64,000 nt of DNA, taken from Trichocoleus desertorum ATA4-8-CV12 (GTDB taxonomy: Bacteria; Cyanobacteriota; Cyanobacteriia; FACHB-46). The first letter of the stretch is position 1, and the number at the start of each line of letters is the position of its first letter. The notes beneath the pieces are model-generated. The model was not told where the DNA came from. It did not search any database and worked only from the letters and a program-made list of their open reading frames with translations. The DNA lies in contig JAHHIL010000002.1 of the NCBI GenBank assembly GCA_019358975.1, positions 186,001 to 250,000 on the forward strand. Reading direction: 5' to 3'. This document shows positions 17,646 through 26,610 of the stretch, one piece after another. Position numbers and translations under genes: made by a program.

Positions 17646-18830
17646 CTAGCGATGTTCTTTGTGCCAATACTTATAAATTGCATAAGCTAAAGTCACCACT
17701 CCTGTCACGATCGCCGATTCATCTACTTCAAACTGAGGATGATGTAACGGGTAGTTGAGTTTGTCGGGATAGCCTACACCCAGGCGGAACATGCTGCCAG
17801 GTGCATGTTCTAAATAAAGAGAGAAATCTTCAGAGCCTAGAGAAGGCTCTAGTAAAATCTGTACGCGATCGCTCCCCCAAGCCTCATGAGCAGACGCTTC
17901 TAGCAACTGAGTTAGAGCTGGATCGTTCTGGACAGAAGGCACTCCCCGACGATAGTGCAGTTCGTATTTGGCACCGTAGGTTTGGCAAACATTGGCCACA
18001 ATTTGCTCAATCCATTCAGGTAGATTGGCACGAGTTTCGGGATGGAGCGATCGCACAGTTCCTTGAAGTCTTACTTGGTCAGCGATCACATTAGGAGCCC
18101 GTCCACCGTTAATCTGGCCGAAGGTGAGGACGACGGGACGAAGTGGGTTCTGGGTGCGACTAATCGCTTGTTGCAAGTTAGTCACGACTTGAGCCGCAAT
18201 CCAGACCGCATCGATCGCTTCATGGGGACGGGCACCATGTCCCGACTCGCCCACAATCAGAAGCTCTAAATCATCAGCCGCCGCAGTCAAGGCTCCATAG
18301 CGAATGCCGACAGAACCCGCTGGAATGGAAGGAAAGACATGAACAGACAGAATCGCCGTAACCTGGTCCATAACGCCGTCCGCCACCATCCAGCCTGCAC
18401 CTTGAGCAATTTCTTCTGCTGGCTGAAACAGAAACCGTACTGAGCCTGGTAGAACGCTGGCAAGCTGAGACAGCACCATTGCCGTTCCCAAACCCACGGT
18501 GGTATGGACATCGTGACCGCAGGCATGCATGATACCAGGCTGCCGCGAAGCAAATTCCAAACTGGTACGCTCCTGAATGGGCAGAGCATCCATATCTGTC
18601 CGAATCGCTAGTAAGCGTGGGTCAACTCCTTGACCTGAGAGTTCACCTACGACCCCGACTTTACCGACTGCCTCTTGTACATGGAGTCCAGAAGAGGAAA
18701 GAACTCCAGCAACATAAGCAGCAGTTTGATATTCTTGGCCGCTTAATTCTGGGTGACTGTGCAGATGGCGACGAATTTCGATTAAGCGAGGGGCAAGGGT
18801 ACGCGCAATATCTTTAATCTGACTAAGCAT
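17646..18830 (-). CDS. M20-family amidohydrolase
   Basis: A 394-residue zinc metallohydrolase of peptidase family M20D (N-acyl-amino-acid or IAA-amino-acid hydrolase type), which cleaves an amide bond in an N-acylated amino acid or related substrate. The metal ligands are in HACGHDVHTTVGLG (about residue 98-105) and the catalytic Glu in FQPAEEIAQGAGWM; the dimerisation or lid domain occupies about 180-290. The C-terminal metal His is in LHHPQFEVDE. The length fits the family. The ATG at 18830 is preferred; one six codons upstream also exists. Exact substrate unknown. Confidence 0.88.
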   Translation of the reverse strand: MLSQIKDIARTLAPRLIEIRRHLHSHPELSGQEYQTAAYVAGVLSSSGLHVQEAVGKVGVVGELSGQGVDPRLLAIRTDMDALPIQERTSLEFASRQPGIMHACGHDVHTTVGLGTAMVLSQLASVLPGSVRFLFQPAEEIAQGAGWMVADGVMDQVTAILSVHVFPSIPAGSVGIRYGALTAAADDLELLIVGESGHGARPHEAIDAVWIAAQVVTNLQQAISRTQNPLRPVVLTFGQINGGRAPNVIADQVRLQGTVRSLHPETRANLPEWIEQIVANVCQTYGAKYELHYRRGVPSVQNDPALTQLLEASAHEAWGSDRVQILLEPSLGSEDFSLYLEHAPGSMFRLGVGYPDKLNYPLHHPQFEVDESAIVTGVVTLAYAIYKYWHKEHR

Positions 18831-18857
18831 GACAAAGGGGCATGACAAAGGGCGGTG

Positions 18858-20918
18858 CTATGGCTTTCTGGTTGGAGCCAGAACGAGAAGACTATCAAAC
18901 TGCTGTTTTTCTGGTGTAGCAGAGTTGGAAGCACTAATGCTATAAACTGTGCCGAGCCAGCGCTTGACTTCCCTCATTTCTGGGGCATTGCTGTAAGGCT
19001 GAAATAGGCCGTAGATAAACGATAGGGAAGCTCCCATGTTCGTATAAAAATAGCCTTGGTTGGGACGGGAAAAAGAGTCAGTCGCGGTTTTGAATGTGCG
19101 GTTTTGGTTGAGGGGTAGATAGGGCTCCGGGTTGAGCGCCTTCATAGAGCCAAGGCCAGTCGTTACTACCAACGTATCTTGATCCACCCAACTGTGAGCA
19201 AAGAAACTTTGGCGATCGCCTGCTTCTTCCAATTCCCAGCTAGTGACAGGTTGTCCTTCAATGGTACGAGTTGCAATGTTTAAGAAGCCACCGAGTTGCG
19301 ACTTGACAAACTGGTCAAACTTTTTCAGGGCAGCTTCAGCAGCAGGGCGATCGCTAGTCTGCATCACTAAACCCACACCCAAGTCCAGATTGGGATAAAG
19401 ACGGCTAAGGGGGCCTTGGTTGCTGGGAAACAGAAATGCTGCATATTCCCCATCCATCCAGGGTAGCCAATCGCGCTCCAAATCTAAACCACTCAGACTC
19501 CGGATACTATCCCGAATCACCTTTAAAGCTGGCTCTAGGGTCGGTTCCATTTGAGTAACGTCTACGACCGACTGCCATTGCTGCTTGAGATTACGGCTGC
19601 TACTGACTAGAAAAGAAGCTCCAGGCATCCGCGTCAGGATCTGGTCAGCGTTGGGAGTGAGAGCGTCGGCTTTGGTCGGTTGAGGCGTTTTGTAATAAGA
19701 ACTAATTTGGGTGCGAACTCCCTCTGGCTGTAACCAAACATAGCCATCAACTGTGCTGTAATCTTGGGCCAAACGTTCCAAGCCAACGTTCAACCCTTCC
19801 ATTGGTACACCTTCCATTGGCACAGGATGGGGTAACTCGGAAGCCGCTTTTAATCTGCTAGGAAGAGAAGTTTGCGGCTGAGGAGAAGCGGGTTCCTCTG
19901 TCGGCGGTGTTGCAGGAATGGGGAACTTGGGTTGAGGAAAGCGGGCAATCTCAGCGATGTTGCCATAACCTACCAACAGCGATCGCTGAAACTGCGGATG
20001 CTGCATCGTGCGCTGAAACTGCGGATTTCTTGCTAAAGCTGGGCTGTTGCTACTACGGGCATCGATTAATTGTTCGATCGCTGCTGAACTGGTGGCTGTC
20101 ACCAAGTAACCAGGCAAGACGGCGATCGCTAGACCTGGTCGAGCATTAGGAATAGAAGGAATTGGTAGCGCCCCTCCGGGAACTGGAGGCAGGGGGAGAG
20201 TCGGTGTCGGCCCAACCGCTTTGAGTTTAGAAAATGCCTGATGGGTCTTAGATGGAACTTGAGAGCCCGGTTCGCTCGGTTGAACTGGCTCCGCAGGAGG
20301 AGCTTCTGGGATGTCTTCTGGTGCCGACTCCGTTTCTGGCTCTGGAATACAAGACGGATCGGCTGCATCGTCACAAAGCGCTGGCTTTTCAGCAGGCCAT
20401 TCCCACACCGTTATACCTTTATATTGCCGCTCAACCGGGAGTTGACCACGGGACACTTTGAGTTTGTCTAAAAAAGTAGTGAGTCGGCTGGCGTCTTTGA
20501 TGGGAGCGATCAGGAGGGTACGGTCGGCATTGATAGAGTCTGAATGAGGCCCTGAGCTGTTAGCTGGATTACTCTCTAAGTGAGTGTACGGCATGAGCGC
20601 GATCGCCACTCGCTCCCCTAACCAAGGCTGCACATCAGCGGTCAAATCTAGACCTAGGAAAAGCGAAGGCAATCCTGCTAAAAACGGCCCCGCTTCTGCA
20701 AACAGCTGAAACTGAGTCAGGGTTGTCCAAGCTTCAGTACTCGTGTTGACGAATAGCACTCCTGCAACATTGGCAGGTAACGTAGCGGTGATAGAGGCAG
20801 AAGACTTGGCAAGATCAATATTAGGTGGAGAGCTGGGTTGCGCAATTGCCCGACTGGAACTAATCGCTAGCAGTGCAAGAAAGGATAATGCGACACGCTG
20901 TAGCAAAGTTTTCTCCAC
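18858..20918 (-). CDS. DUF3352 exported protein
   Basis: A 686-residue protein of the DUF3352 family found widely in cyanobacteria. The N terminus is a typical signal peptide (charged MEKTLLQR, hydrophobic VALSFLALLAISSS, then AIAQ), so it is predicted to be exported to the periplasm or thylakoid lumen. A long proline-, glutamate- and serine-rich linker (about 195-275) with PAEPVQPSEPGS separates the two globular halves. Function unknown. It ends 28 bases before the M20 gene start and lies on the same strand, so the two could be co-transcribed. Confidence 0.8.
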   Translation of the reverse strand: MEKTLLQRVALSFLALLAISSSRAIAQPSSPPNIDLAKSSASITATLPANVAGVLFVNTSTEAWTTLTQFQLFAEAGPFLAGLPSLFLGLDLTADVQPWLGERVAIALMPYTHLESNPANSSGPHSDSINADRTLLIAPIKDASRLTTFLDKLKVSRGQLPVERQYKGITVWEWPAEKPALCDDAADPSCIPEPETESAPEDIPEAPPAEPVQPSEPGSQVPSKTHQAFSKLKAVGPTPTLPLPPVPGGALPIPSIPNARPGLAIAVLPGYLVTATSSAAIEQLIDARSSNSPALARNPQFQRTMQHPQFQRSLLVGYGNIAEIARFPQPKFPIPATPPTEEPASPQPQTSLPSRLKAASELPHPVPMEGVPMEGLNVGLERLAQDYSTVDGYVWLQPEGVRTQISSYYKTPQPTKADALTPNADQILTRMPGASFLVSSSRNLKQQWQSVVDVTQMEPTLEPALKVIRDSIRSLSGLDLERDWLPWMDGEYAAFLFPSNQGPLSRLYPNLDLGVGLVMQTSDRPAAEAALKKFDQFVKSQLGGFLNIATRTIEGQPVTSWELEEAGDRQSFFAHSWVDQDTLVVTTGLGSMKALNPEPYLPLNQNRTFKTATDSFSRPNQGYFYTNMGASLSFIYGLFQPYSNAPEMREVKRWLGTVYSISASNSATPEKQQFDSLLVLAPTRKP

Positions 20919-21023
20919 CTTTTTTGGTTCACAGACTAGTCTATTACAGCTAGATTTAGCAATTCGAATACAACTGGTTCTTCTCAGAGTTTAGGTGGGA
21001 ATAATGACACCATCAGTCAGGAT

Positions 21024-21368
21024 TTGCAGCCTCAGGATTTGAAGCTAGATACCTGGCACCGACTAATGAGATTGCTGGAGACGATTATGATGTTGAAGAG
21101 CGAGCCGAACCGTATGCCTTATCATGGCTGGCTCCTTGAGGTCATCCCCTATGGTGATTCGTTCAAATTCGATGCGTATCACCCCAGTGTGCCGGGTGGT
21201 ATGAACGAGGGAGAAGCCTACACTAGCTTTGCAGCTGCCTTAGTAGCAGGTCGTCACTTTATCGATCGTGAAGTTGCCATTCAAGCCTTACTAGATGTAC
21301 TTGGCTGCTTGCTAGAAGATGAAAAAATTAGCTGTGATGAATACTGGAGCTTAACTAGCTTCTACTAA
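21024..21368 (+). CDS. Conserved hypothetical protein (114 aa or shorter)
   Basis: A 114-residue soluble protein of unknown function, with MPYHGWLLEVIPYGDSFKFDAYHPS in the middle and a helical C-terminal half. The only upstream start is TTG at 21024; an ATG at 21066 would shorten the N terminus by 14 residues. Codon usage and composition agree with neighbouring genes. It is convergent with the sigma-factor gene, 17 bases apart, which supports a real gene end. Confidence 0.6.
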   Translation: MQPQDLKLDTWHRLMRLLETIMMLKSEPNRMPYHGWLLEVIPYGDSFKFDAYHPSVPGGMNEGEAYTSFAAALVAGRHFIDREVAIQALLDVLGCLLEDEKISCDEYWSLTSFY

Positions 21369-21385
21369 TAATCCAGCATTGGCTT

Positions 21386-22171
21386 TTAAGGATCAGATTG
21401 CAGCTCTTGAGGTTGCAAGTAAGCCACCATCTGCTGAATGCCTCTCTGGATGCGTCGGGTCACCGTCATGGGGCTGACCTCAATCCGCTCTGCCACTTCT
21501 TTGCGTGACAAGTCACTGAAGTACACTAGCTCGATCGCCGCTCTGGTCTTGTCTTCTAGCTGGCTCAGCGCTCGCTGCAACTGCTGGCGATCTTCTTCGA
21601 GCAACTGCAAGGTCTGGTAGTGAGCATCGGGTATCATGTCGCCGAGAGTCACTGTGGAGTCTACTTGTTGCGAAACCGTAGCATCCAAGCTCAGCAAGGA
21701 GCGATTCTTCCCTGCGAGTTTGATGTCGCGCCACTCATTGACCGAGACGCCTAGCTCACTGGCGACTTCTGCGTCCTGAGGCTGCCGTCCTAAATCTTTC
21801 ATCAACGCTTCGCGCACCTTCTGCCCTTCCTTCTGCAAGTCTTGCCAGCGCCGAGGAATCTTTACCGTGTTGCCGCGATCGCGGAGGAAGTGGAGCATCT
21901 CACCGCGAATGTAGGGAACGGCGAAAGAGCTGAAGGCACAACCTTGGGAAGGATCGAAGCGCTCAATGGCGCGGATGAGACCGAGATGACCGATTTGTTC
22001 CAGGTCTTCGTAAGGTTCTGCACACTGATGGCTGACTTGGTGAGCAATCTTCCGGACCAGTCCTGCGTTGAGGCGGACGAGTTGGTTGCGCCGAGAGACG
22101 GAGGGATTCTGGTGGTAGGCGACCAGGAGTTCCATGACTTGAGAGCGGGGAGAAGATTGAGTAGCCATCAC
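21386..22171 (-). CDS. sigF: Group 3 RNA polymerase sigma factor (SigF type)
   Basis: A 261-residue alternative sigma-70-family factor that directs RNA polymerase to a special promoter class; in cyanobacteria SigF is linked to motility, pilin expression and stress. Region 2 is clear (YEDLEQIGHLGLIRAIERFDPSQGCAFSSFAVPYIRGEMLHFLRD), residues about 55-100; region 3 follows (GRQPQDAEVASELGVSVNEW) and region 4 contains the helix-turn-helix LSRKEVAERIEVSPMTVTRRIQRG at the C terminus. The short length without region 1.1 marks it as group 3. There is no anti-sigma gene next to it. The intergenic region to the next gene, 285 bases, holds divergent promoters. Confidence 0.88.
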   Translation of the reverse strand: MMATQSSPRSQVMELLVAYHQNPSVSRRNQLVRLNAGLVRKIAHQVSHQCAEPYEDLEQIGHLGLIRAIERFDPSQGCAFSSFAVPYIRGEMLHFLRDRGNTVKIPRRWQDLQKEGQKVREALMKDLGRQPQDAEVASELGVSVNEWRDIKLAGKNRSLLSLDATVSQQVDSTVTLGDMIPDAHYQTLQLLEEDRQQLQRALSQLEDKTRAAIELVYFSDLSRKEVAERIEVSPMTVTRRIQRGIQQMVAYLQPQELQSDP

Positions 22172-22456
22172 ACAGAACCTTGCATCAGAGTTGAACTCAT
22201 TCTCCCTACGGCAGCCAAGCTGAGCTATCGTTGTTTCACGGTACTCCTTTATGGAACCCTTAAAGGTATAGGCGGAAATACGTAAGGGCGACTCAGCAGA
22301 TTCAAGGAGGTTGCTTTTCTAGTCTGCTGTACAGCCTTTTTATGTCTTTGCAATGCAAATATTTAAGTTTACAAGTTAGTGAAATGCGAGAAAACTAGAT
22401 CTACGTCACAATGGGCGTAGTTGGACTCTATTGTTGGTGGATAACAAGGAAGTTTT

Positions 22457-23185
22457 ATGAGCAATACTAGTAACTTCCGCAATGCCATTCGTGAGGCCAA
22501 GACGCAAGCGTTAATTGGTCCAAATGTCATTGCTAATGCTCTGCCTTACCTAGGGGCGGGGTTGCTCTTGACGGCGTTGGGTACCTACGGGGGCTTACAA
22601 GTCTTCAGTGCTAACCCAAGCTTATTCTTCCCCACATTTTGGGGCGCTCTCATCCTGGAGCTTATTCTATTTTTCGTAGCGCGTGGAGTTGCGGAGAAGG
22701 GACAAAACGGTGTTGCCTTACCCCTACTAGCAACCTACAGTTTACTATCTGGCTACACCTTGACAGGGCTGGTAGCTGTGGCGTTGGGGACACCTGGCGT
22801 AGGTTTACCAGGCATGGGTTTTGCTGCGCTCGGCTGTGGAGTTACCTTCATTGCTGCTCGGCAAATTGGCTCCAACCTGTCTGAACAGGATGGTTTTGCT
22901 CTAGCCCAAACGGTTCGTCTTGGCGTTATCGCCTTGCTGGTGGTACTGGTGGGTCAGCTTCTTTGTAGCTTCTTCGGTATCTACACCCCGACTTGGCTCG
23001 AAATTGCTATTTCTGGTGTTGGGGTATTGCTGTTTGCTGGGGTGGCGGTTGTAGATTTTTATGTTCTACCCCGTACCTATCGGAATGATCAGTATTTGCC
23101 CGCAGCTTTGTCGATGTATCTGACCTACATCAACTTGTTCGTCTTTATCCTGAGACTGCTGATTGCGATCAATAGCCGCGACTGA
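22457..23185 (+). CDS. Bax inhibitor-1/YccA-family membrane protein
   Basis: A 242-residue inner-membrane protein with seven hydrophobic segments, beginning after an amphipathic N terminus (residues 1-25): about 28-48, 56-76, 84-105, 107-125, 150-172, 176-200 and 215-237. This topology and the motif pattern (LIGPNVIANALPYLGAGLLLTALGTYGG) fit the BI-1/YccA family, proposed to be Ca2+-leak channels or modulators of membrane proteases such as FtsH. A clear AAGGAAG ribosome site lies seven bases before the ATG. Transcribed divergently from sigF. Confidence 0.75.
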   Translation: MSNTSNFRNAIREAKTQALIGPNVIANALPYLGAGLLLTALGTYGGLQVFSANPSLFFPTFWGALILELILFFVARGVAEKGQNGVALPLLATYSLLSGYTLTGLVAVALGTPGVGLPGMGFAALGCGVTFIAARQIGSNLSEQDGFALAQTVRLGVIALLVVLVGQLLCSFFGIYTPTWLEIAISGVGVLLFAGVAVVDFYVLPRTYRNDQYLPAALSMYLTYINLFVFILRLLIAINSRD

Positions 23186-23391
23186 TGCTGCGGCATTTCT
23201 GAGTGTGTCAACAAAATTGAACGCTTAATTTTAAGAGCTGGGGTCTTTGGGGCCGCAGCTTTTTATTTAGCAGTTAGAGTGCTGAGGCATCGTAGAGTGA
23301 GAAGCAGAGCTAAACGATGAATGCGATCGCCAACTCTCGCTAAGATGAACTATGCAACCTTTTGTGGTTCAGGAGCTAACGGTTACTGTCT

Positions 23392-24514
23392 ATGGATGCA
23401 CTAGAGATTAAACGCGAAATCGAAACGTTGTCTAAGCGCCTGGGTAAAACCCAGGACTATCTTTGACGTTCCAGCCTTAAATGCCAAGATTCAAGACTTG
23501 GAGCAAATTGCGGCCCAACCAGATTTTTGGGATGATCAAACCCAGGCTCAAAAAACTCTGCAAGACTTGAATGATCTCAAGTCTCATATTGAGCAGTTGG
23601 AGCAGTGGAAAAATAGCTTAGAAGATACCAGGGCTATCCTGGAGTTGCTAGAGCTAGAAGCAGATGAAGCATTACTGCAAGAGGCCCAGACTAATGTTTC
23701 CCAACTGAGCCGCGAACTCGATCAGTGGGAGCTGCAACAGTTGCTCTCTGGCCCCTACGACTCCAAAGGTGCAGTCTTAACGATTAATGCGGGGGCTGGC
23801 GGCACCGATGCTCAAGACTGGGCTGAAATGCTGTTAAGGATGTATACCCGTTGGGGTGAAGACCACGGCTATAAAGTCCATTTAGCAGAAATCTCGGAAG
23901 GAGATGAAGCTGGAGTTAAGTCAGTCACGCTAGAAGTGGATGGCAAATACGCCTACGGTTACCTCAAAGTCGAGAAGGGCACCCATCGTCTCGTCCGCAT
24001 TTCTCCCTTTAACGCCAATGACAAGCGGCAAACTAGCTTTGCGGGTGTAGAAGTAATGCCAATGATTGACAGCTCTGTGCATCTAGAGATCCCAGAGAAA
24101 GACCTGGAAATTACGACCTCGCGGGCAGGAGGTAAAGGAGGTCAAAACGTCAATAAAGTGGAAACAGCGGTAAGGATTACCCATATTCCGACTGGTATTG
24201 CGGTGCGCTGTACACAGGAGCGATCGCAGCTCCAAAACAAAGAAAAAGCGCTGGTGATCTTAAAGGCAAAACTGCTCATCATCGCTCAAGAGCAACGAGC
24301 CAAAGAGATTGCAGATATCCGAGGAGATATGGTAGAGGCGGCTTGGGGCAACCAAATTCGCAACTACGTCTTCCACCCCTACCAATTGGTGAAGGATTTA
24401 CGAACTGGCGTGGAAACTACGGCGATCGCAGATGTGATGAATGGCGAGTTAGACTTCTTCATCCAAGCCTGTCTGCGCCAAGACAACCAAATGGTAGAAA
24501 GCCAGACGGCCTAA
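23392..24514 (+). CDS. prfB: Peptide chain release factor 2, with programmed +1 frameshift
   Basis: The 373-residue release factor that recognises UGA and UAA stop codons. It is encoded in two frames: codons 1-24 (from ATG 23392 to CTT 23461-23463) are followed by an in-frame TGA at 23464, after which reading moves forward one base to GAC at 23465 and continues to 24514. This is the classic autoregulatory frameshift of prfB. The codon-recognition motif SPF (RISPFNA) and the peptidyl-transferase motif GGQ (RAGGKGGQNVNK) are both intact. A terminator follows. It lies downstream of the BI-1 gene with a 200-base gap, so it probably has its own promoter. Confidence 0.95.
23452..23467 (+). promoter_or_regulatory. 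prfB programmed +1 frameshift site
   Basis: The bases AGGACTATCTTTGACG contain CTT TGA C, the conserved slippery site, preceded by AGG, which resembles the internal Shine-Dalgarno signal that stimulates frameshifting in E. coli prfB. It couples RF2 synthesis to RF2 supply: when RF2 is scarce the ribosome pauses at TGA and slips into the +1 frame. Confidence 0.9.
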
Positions 24515-24522
24515 AAATGTTT

Positions 24523-24556
24523 AGCCCCTTCTCTCGTAAATAAACGGGAAGGGGCT
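24523..24556. terminator. Bidirectional terminator between prfB and the next gene
   Basis: AGCCCCTTC (24523-24531) and GAAGGGGCT (24548-24556) form a 9-bp stem with an AT-rich loop. On the minus strand the hairpin is followed by TAAACATTTTT, so it is better placed to end the convergent gene at 24588; it may also stop prfB transcripts. Confidence 0.6.
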
Positions 24557-24587
24557 AGATCTTAATTCTCTTTAACTGACTCCGAGA

Positions 24588-25013
24588 TTAGATGACTCCG
24601 GGGCCTCTGCCGCGATCGTCATGCTCCATCGACAGTTGACCTTCCTTGTCTTGATTGGCCTCGGTTAATTCTCCACTACGTTCAGCTTGTAGTTGGGCTT
24701 CTTTTTCTCTTAAATCCCCTGGCTCATTCACATACATTTCAGGCTCAACCGCGTAGTTATTAATCAGGCCTTCTTTATCAGTGGTGTAGCCGTCTGTTGT
24801 TCTGACACTGCCACCATCAGTTTCATCATCGTTTCTAGCGTGTCTCTGGCTGTCTTCAGTGGGGTGTTGCTTAAATGCGCTGCCTTCTCTTTCTTTACGC
24901 GCTGCCGTTTCTGCTGGAATGATACCGCGATCGTAGGTATCTACCTCTGCACGTTCATGGCTATCTGCGGCATTTGTGTTGGCTGTTTTATTAGAGTTAG
25001 TTTGATTATTCAT
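24588..25013 (-). CDS. Hydrophilic, probably disordered protein (141 aa)
   Basis: A 141-residue protein very rich in Glu, Asp, Asn, Thr, Gln, Lys, Arg and Gly, with almost no hydrophobic core, so it is probably disordered. Repeated short charged segments occur (RKEREGSAFKQHPTEDSQRHARND; EKEAQLQAERSGEL). This composition is like desiccation or stress-related hydrophilins, but no specific family is recognised. A GAGG ribosome site precedes the ATG at 25013, which is preferred to a Met six codons upstream. Confidence 0.55.
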   Translation of the reverse strand: MNNQTNSNKTANTNAADSHERAEVDTYDRGIIPAETAARKEREGSAFKQHPTEDSQRHARNDDETDGGSVRTTDGYTTDKEGLINNYAVEPEMYVNEPGDLREKEAQLQAERSGELTEANQDKEGQLSMEHDDRGRGPGVI

Positions 25014-25281
25014 GAGTCTATCCTCAATCAAAATAAAAAACGTCAGCTAAACAAGCTCAGCATAGTGTCGTTAGCTACCAAAGAACTATTGATCCAGGGA
25101 TAGAGAATATATTTTTACTCCATTCGAAAGGTGTAAACCTGTTGATGGATTGCTGATCTTTATCCACCAAATTCCAGAAAACAAGAAGAACTATTCTGCG
25201 ATCGCTACCTTTGGAAATATTGATCCCACATATCTCCATCTGGGGATAGATTATTCTCCTGTTTCAAGTAGAAAGTGCGAA

Positions 25282-26247
25282 TCAAGAATTGAGTAGAGTC
25301 GCTGCTTTGGTGGTTAGTTGAGAATCGAGAACGAGCTTGCGAATGGCTGGGTTTGGCTGGTATCCTTTGCGAGCACTTAGCAGTAGCTGCCAAGCCGCCA
25401 GAGAGCTAGTAGCAGGTAGCAACATCTGGAGGGCATTGGTAATTTTTCTTTGTTTAACAGCAACTAACCCCCAATGTAGACGGAGATAGTTGCGAATATC
25501 TTGAATGGCTGGAATTGCTGAGCGGTATTTCTCGCTCACTAAGGCATGAATTTTTTCTTTCATAAGGATGTTGGTATTCATGCGAGTTTCCAGAGCAATC
25601 TTTTGGTCATAACCACCGGGCCAAACAGTTCGGTAGGTTAAACACTGATTGATAAAAAGGGCATCTCCGTACTGAGCAATTCTGATCCAAGAATCAATGT
25701 CATCACAACTGGTTAAGCTGGTATCCCAACCTCCAGACTCTAGAAATGCGTCTCTGCGGAAGGCAACCTGAATCGGAGTACCGAAGGGCACTTGTTCCAG
25801 CAGCATGCCGTAATGAATATCTTCTTGCGGGATGTAACAGACTTGTCCGGGTCCCACTTGTCGGGTTCTGCTTAGCTCCGTTCCCTTGTCATCTACTTGG
25901 ACCGCTTGACAAGAGCAAATAGCAGCTTGTAGACGTAGGGCGATCGCCTTGCTCATTTCTTCAATGCAGTTGGGCGCTAGATAGTCATCGTCATCAACAG
26001 GTTTAATCCAAGTCCCTTTAGCAACTTTTACTCCAGTATTCACCGCCCCCGAATGGCCTAAATTGGCGGGATTTCGATGATAAATTACCTGGTTGCCTAA
26101 ACTCCGCACATACGCTTCAGTGCCATCTGAGGAGCAATTATCTACAACGACAACCTCACAGGGGATCGTTTGGTTCAGGGCTGAGGCGATCGCCCGCTTC
26201 AAAAGAGATAGGCGGTTGTAAGTGGTGATCACAATGCTGAATCTCAT
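25282..26247 (-). CDS. Family 2 glycosyltransferase
   Basis: A 321-residue inverting glycosyltransferase with a GT-A fold. The N-terminal nucleotide-binding strand is standard (FSIVITTYNRLSLLKRAIAS); the metal-binding aspartates are in KPVDDDDYLAPN near residue 90, and the acceptor-site acidic cluster is in SCDDIDSWIRIAQYGDAL near 185. No membrane anchor. Sugar and acceptor unknown; likely involved in exopolysaccharide or cell-surface glycan synthesis, by family only. It stands alone, with no neighbouring polysaccharide genes, and is followed upstream by a 363-base gap. Confidence 0.85.
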   Translation of the reverse strand: MRFSIVITTYNRLSLLKRAIASALNQTIPCEVVVVDNCSSDGTEAYVRSLGNQVIYHRNPANLGHSGAVNTGVKVAKGTWIKPVDDDDYLAPNCIEEMSKAIALRLQAAICSCQAVQVDDKGTELSRTRQVGPGQVCYIPQEDIHYGMLLEQVPFGTPIQVAFRRDAFLESGGWDTSLTSCDDIDSWIRIAQYGDALFINQCLTYRTVWPGGYDQKIALETRMNTNILMKEKIHALVSEKYRSAIPAIQDIRNYLRLHWGLVAVKQRKITNALQMLLPATSSLAAWQLLLSARKGYQPNPAIRKLVLDSQLTTKAATLLNS

Positions 26248-26610
26248 AGCGGCAACCTGGAGTATTTTAATGAGTTAAGAAGGAACGAATTTGTTACCTA
26301 GCGCTAGGTTCGCTGAATCAGCTATGGCCTGTTTCGTTACACCGTCCTAACACAGTTACAACAAAATCCTTGCAGTATTAGCACTGGGGAGGCTGTACTT
26401 ATAGGGACGCACTTGAGTTAGGGCAAAGTTATGATCAGTGACTATTCATAGCGACTCATAGCGACAAAGGCCTAAGTATCTTCACGGGAGCTTCTGTCCG
26501 ATCTTCATGCAGTTGCAGAAAAAGAGCTATAGTTAGCGCTAAAATTTCACTGATTCTTTAAATTAGAGCCTAAATTGGGCTTAGGTACTGACAGTACCAA
26601 CCCGTCCAGC
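26248..26610. other. Intergenic stretch with two palindromes
   Basis: No gene. It contains the promoter of the glycosyltransferase gene and the 3' region of the carotenoid oxygenase gene. Two perfect palindromes are present: ACCTAGCGCTAGGT at 26296-26309 and GGTACTGACAGTACC at 26584-26598, the second just past the oxygenase stop codon, where it could form a short hairpin without a T-run. A duplication CATAGCGACTCATAGCGAC occurs near 26447. Confidence 0.5.
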
